From assembly GCF_030272615.1 (NCBI RefSeq), contig NW_026728909.1, forward strand, positions 434,001 through 498,000: 64,000 nt of DNA. Direction: 5' to 3'. This document shows positions 62,572-64,000 of this stretch, in pieces. A model generated the notes under the pieces. It made no database searches and had not been told where the DNA came from. It was given only the letters and a program-made list of their open reading frames with translations. The stretch is from Cryptomeria japonica. Lineage: Eukaryota > Streptophyta > Pinopsida > Cupressales > Cupressaceae. The position numbers were made by a program, and so were the translations under genes. The number at the start of each line of letters is the position of its first letter. Position 1 is the first letter of the stretch.

Positions 62572-64000
62572 TTTAGGTCCATTGCTATTGTATCCCATCC
62601 GTCGTATGATCAGGAATCATTAACCATATTGTTGTGTTGGTATGGCCACCTCTAGAGTAGCAGCTCTGACCTCTTCCTCATCCTTGTATAGCCAACTAAG
62701 GATGTCTTTCCCTTATGATTCATTTGCTAGTGTGCCCAATTGGATAAATTTTCCATCAAACTTGGTGATGGGTTGTGTTGATTGATGTGTCGATGCAGAA
62801 GGTTGTCCATGAGATTTTGGTGATGTTGGTAATTTTGATAGACACATGGGTTCAAAATAGTATTCTCCCATGCCTTGATCTTTGATTTCAACTTTTGTTT
62901 GAAGTCCATGGATAAAGACTTGATTTTTTCTTGATGATGATCTAATGCTAAGGAAGCTGGAGCTTTCCTATTGTGTGGAACTAGGCTGTCTTGAGCTGTC
63001 CCCATAGCATTGCAATGTTGAAAAGGATTATTATCGGTAGATATGGAGATTTCCTGTCCATTATATGGGAATTTGACACACTGATGGTATGTTGAAGGCA
63101 CTACTTGCATTTCATGTATCCAAGGATGACCCAATAGAATATTGTATGTTAAGTCTATGTCTAAGACTTGGCACATAGTGTCCCTTTGTATCAGTCCTAC
63201 CTAAATAGGTAGTATCACTGTTCCTTTAGATGACTTGTCTTCATCATCATAGGCCTTGATGGTGATCTTTTTGTTTGGATCAATAGACTTCTCAAAGAAG
63301 CCTAATGCACGGATAAGCTTTAAAGCACATATATTGAGACCAACTCCTCCATCTATTAATACTCTTTTAACTCGATGTTTGTAGACTAAGACTTTGATAT
63401 GAAGGGGAGTGTTATGTGGATGACTCAAAGAGACATTATCATGTTGGAAAAGGTGAGTTTATGAGGCCCTGTCATATGAGCCACCATGGCTTGGAATTTT
63501 ATCAATGTCCAGATCTTGAGGAATGTTTGTTTCAACCAATGCTTGTTCTAAGATATCCTTATCTTTTGGTGAGAACTTGAGCAACTCGAGTATAGATATT
63601 TGAGCAGGAGTTCTCTGTAGTTGATAAACCAAATCATATTGAGTATTGGGAATAGTGGTGGATGTTGATGTATGCCCTTTCAAGACGCATTTTTGAGCTT
63701 TGGTTGTCACATTGATTGATGCATGGTCTTGTTTGTCCTTGATTTTTATGACATTTATTTGGTTATCATCTATCAATATGTGATTGATGGTGTTGTTGTA
63801 CAGGTGATTTATACAAGCTCCTCTTGTATCATTTGATGATGGAGCTCCTCCCTTCTTGTAATTTGGAAGAGGATTTTTAAAAGCATCGTGGTCACCGTTT
63901 GTTTTGAGACCATCAACCATTAAATCACCTCTATTGATCATATCCTGAACAATATTCTTAAGCCTCATGAAATCATTTGTGTGATGTCCTTTGTTTCGAT
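62572..64000 (-). pseudogene. Ty3-type gag-protease remnant, copy 6, cut by window end
   Basis: Contains the G-patch-like end, the post-protease piece, the protease (63428-63201) and most of the Cys/His piece. Private T at 62573 changes Ile to Lys in the G-patch-like motif, and private A at 63949 changes Gly to Val. Confidence 0.8.

Larger units (their letters stand above)
1..64000. repeat. Tandem array of a 12,334-bp unit
   Basis: Every recognisable landmark recurs at exactly +12,334 bp: plus-strand thaumatin-like starts at 11104, 23438, 35772, 48106 and 60440, and LTR outer ends at 6685, 19019, 31353, 43687 and 56021. Five whole copies and part of a sixth are present, and no indel separates them, even in homopolymers. 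By eye I found about sixteen variable positions (unit coordinates 136, 575, 872, 903, 1375, 2279, 2708, 4225, 4267, 10281, 10340, 10701, 11466, 11489, 11501, 12039); a few more may have been missed. The true duplication breakpoint cannot be placed because every junction is identical and the window opens and closes inside the array. Confidence 0.97.
61671..64000. repeat. Array unit 6, cut by window end (even type)
   Basis: Only the first 2,330 bp are present. It has the even-type C at 61806 and shares T at 62245 with unit 4. Private changes are T at 62573 and A at 63949; the second alters a Gly codon to Val in the gag remnant. Confidence 0.93.

Noticed and set aside
1-64000. CRISPR array, bacterial operon, or organelle DNA
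   Set aside because: The repeat unit is 12.3 kb with spliced eukaryotic genes, TATA boxes and retrotransposon remnants; there are no short regular repeats with spacers and no plastid or mitochondrial genes.
1-64000. tRNA or rRNA genes
   Set aside because: None recognised by eye in the unit; a covariance-model scan would be needed to exclude degenerate ones.

Overview
The window is nuclear DNA from a seed plant, very probably a conifer of the cypress/redwood (Cupressaceae) kind. It carries spliced genes for PR-5 thaumatin-like proteins that resemble the conifer pollen-allergen group typified by Jun a 3, Cup a 3 and Cry j 3, together with decayed plant Ty3-type LTR retrotransposon sequence. 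The family and lineage come from recognising the protein, not from a search.

The whole 64 kb is one tandem array. A 12,334-bp unit recurs in exact register: five complete copies (from 1, 12335, 24669, 37003 and 49337; the phase is arbitrary, set by the window edge) and the first 2,330 bp of a sixth from 61671. I found no length difference between copies and only about sixteen variable bases. Five of those sites alternate strictly between odd and even copies, so the apparent higher-order period is a 24,668-bp dimer. Both window ends lie inside the array.

Each unit has two halves (unit-1 coordinates). The transposon-derived half runs from about 12131 of the preceding unit through the boundary to 6685, all on the minus strand. 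In minus-strand order it holds a 1,428-bp LTR (5258-6685), a primer-binding-like site, a 1.2-kb leader, an inverted fragment of the LTR end (3781-3996), a broken gag-protease frame that stops before any reverse transcriptase (902-3780), a second decayed coding remnant (131-803) and an AT-rich tail.

The gene half (6686-12130) holds two paralogous thaumatin-like genes in divergent orientation: minus strand 7944-8738 and plus strand 11104-11887. They lie on the arms of an inverted duplication that includes promoter and 3' flank. Each gene has a 67-bp first exon encoding most of the signal peptide, one short intron and a 626-bp second exon, giving 230 residues. The window therefore contains ten thaumatin-like genes, five of each type. 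The minus-strand type is complete, with 16 cysteines, and its protein is identical in all five copies. The plus-strand type lacks one conserved cysteine in every copy and a second one in copy 1, and its promoter region is rebuilt with extra repeats. The biology suggested is copy-number amplification of a secreted defence/allergen gene pair; an assembly artefact has to be excluded first.
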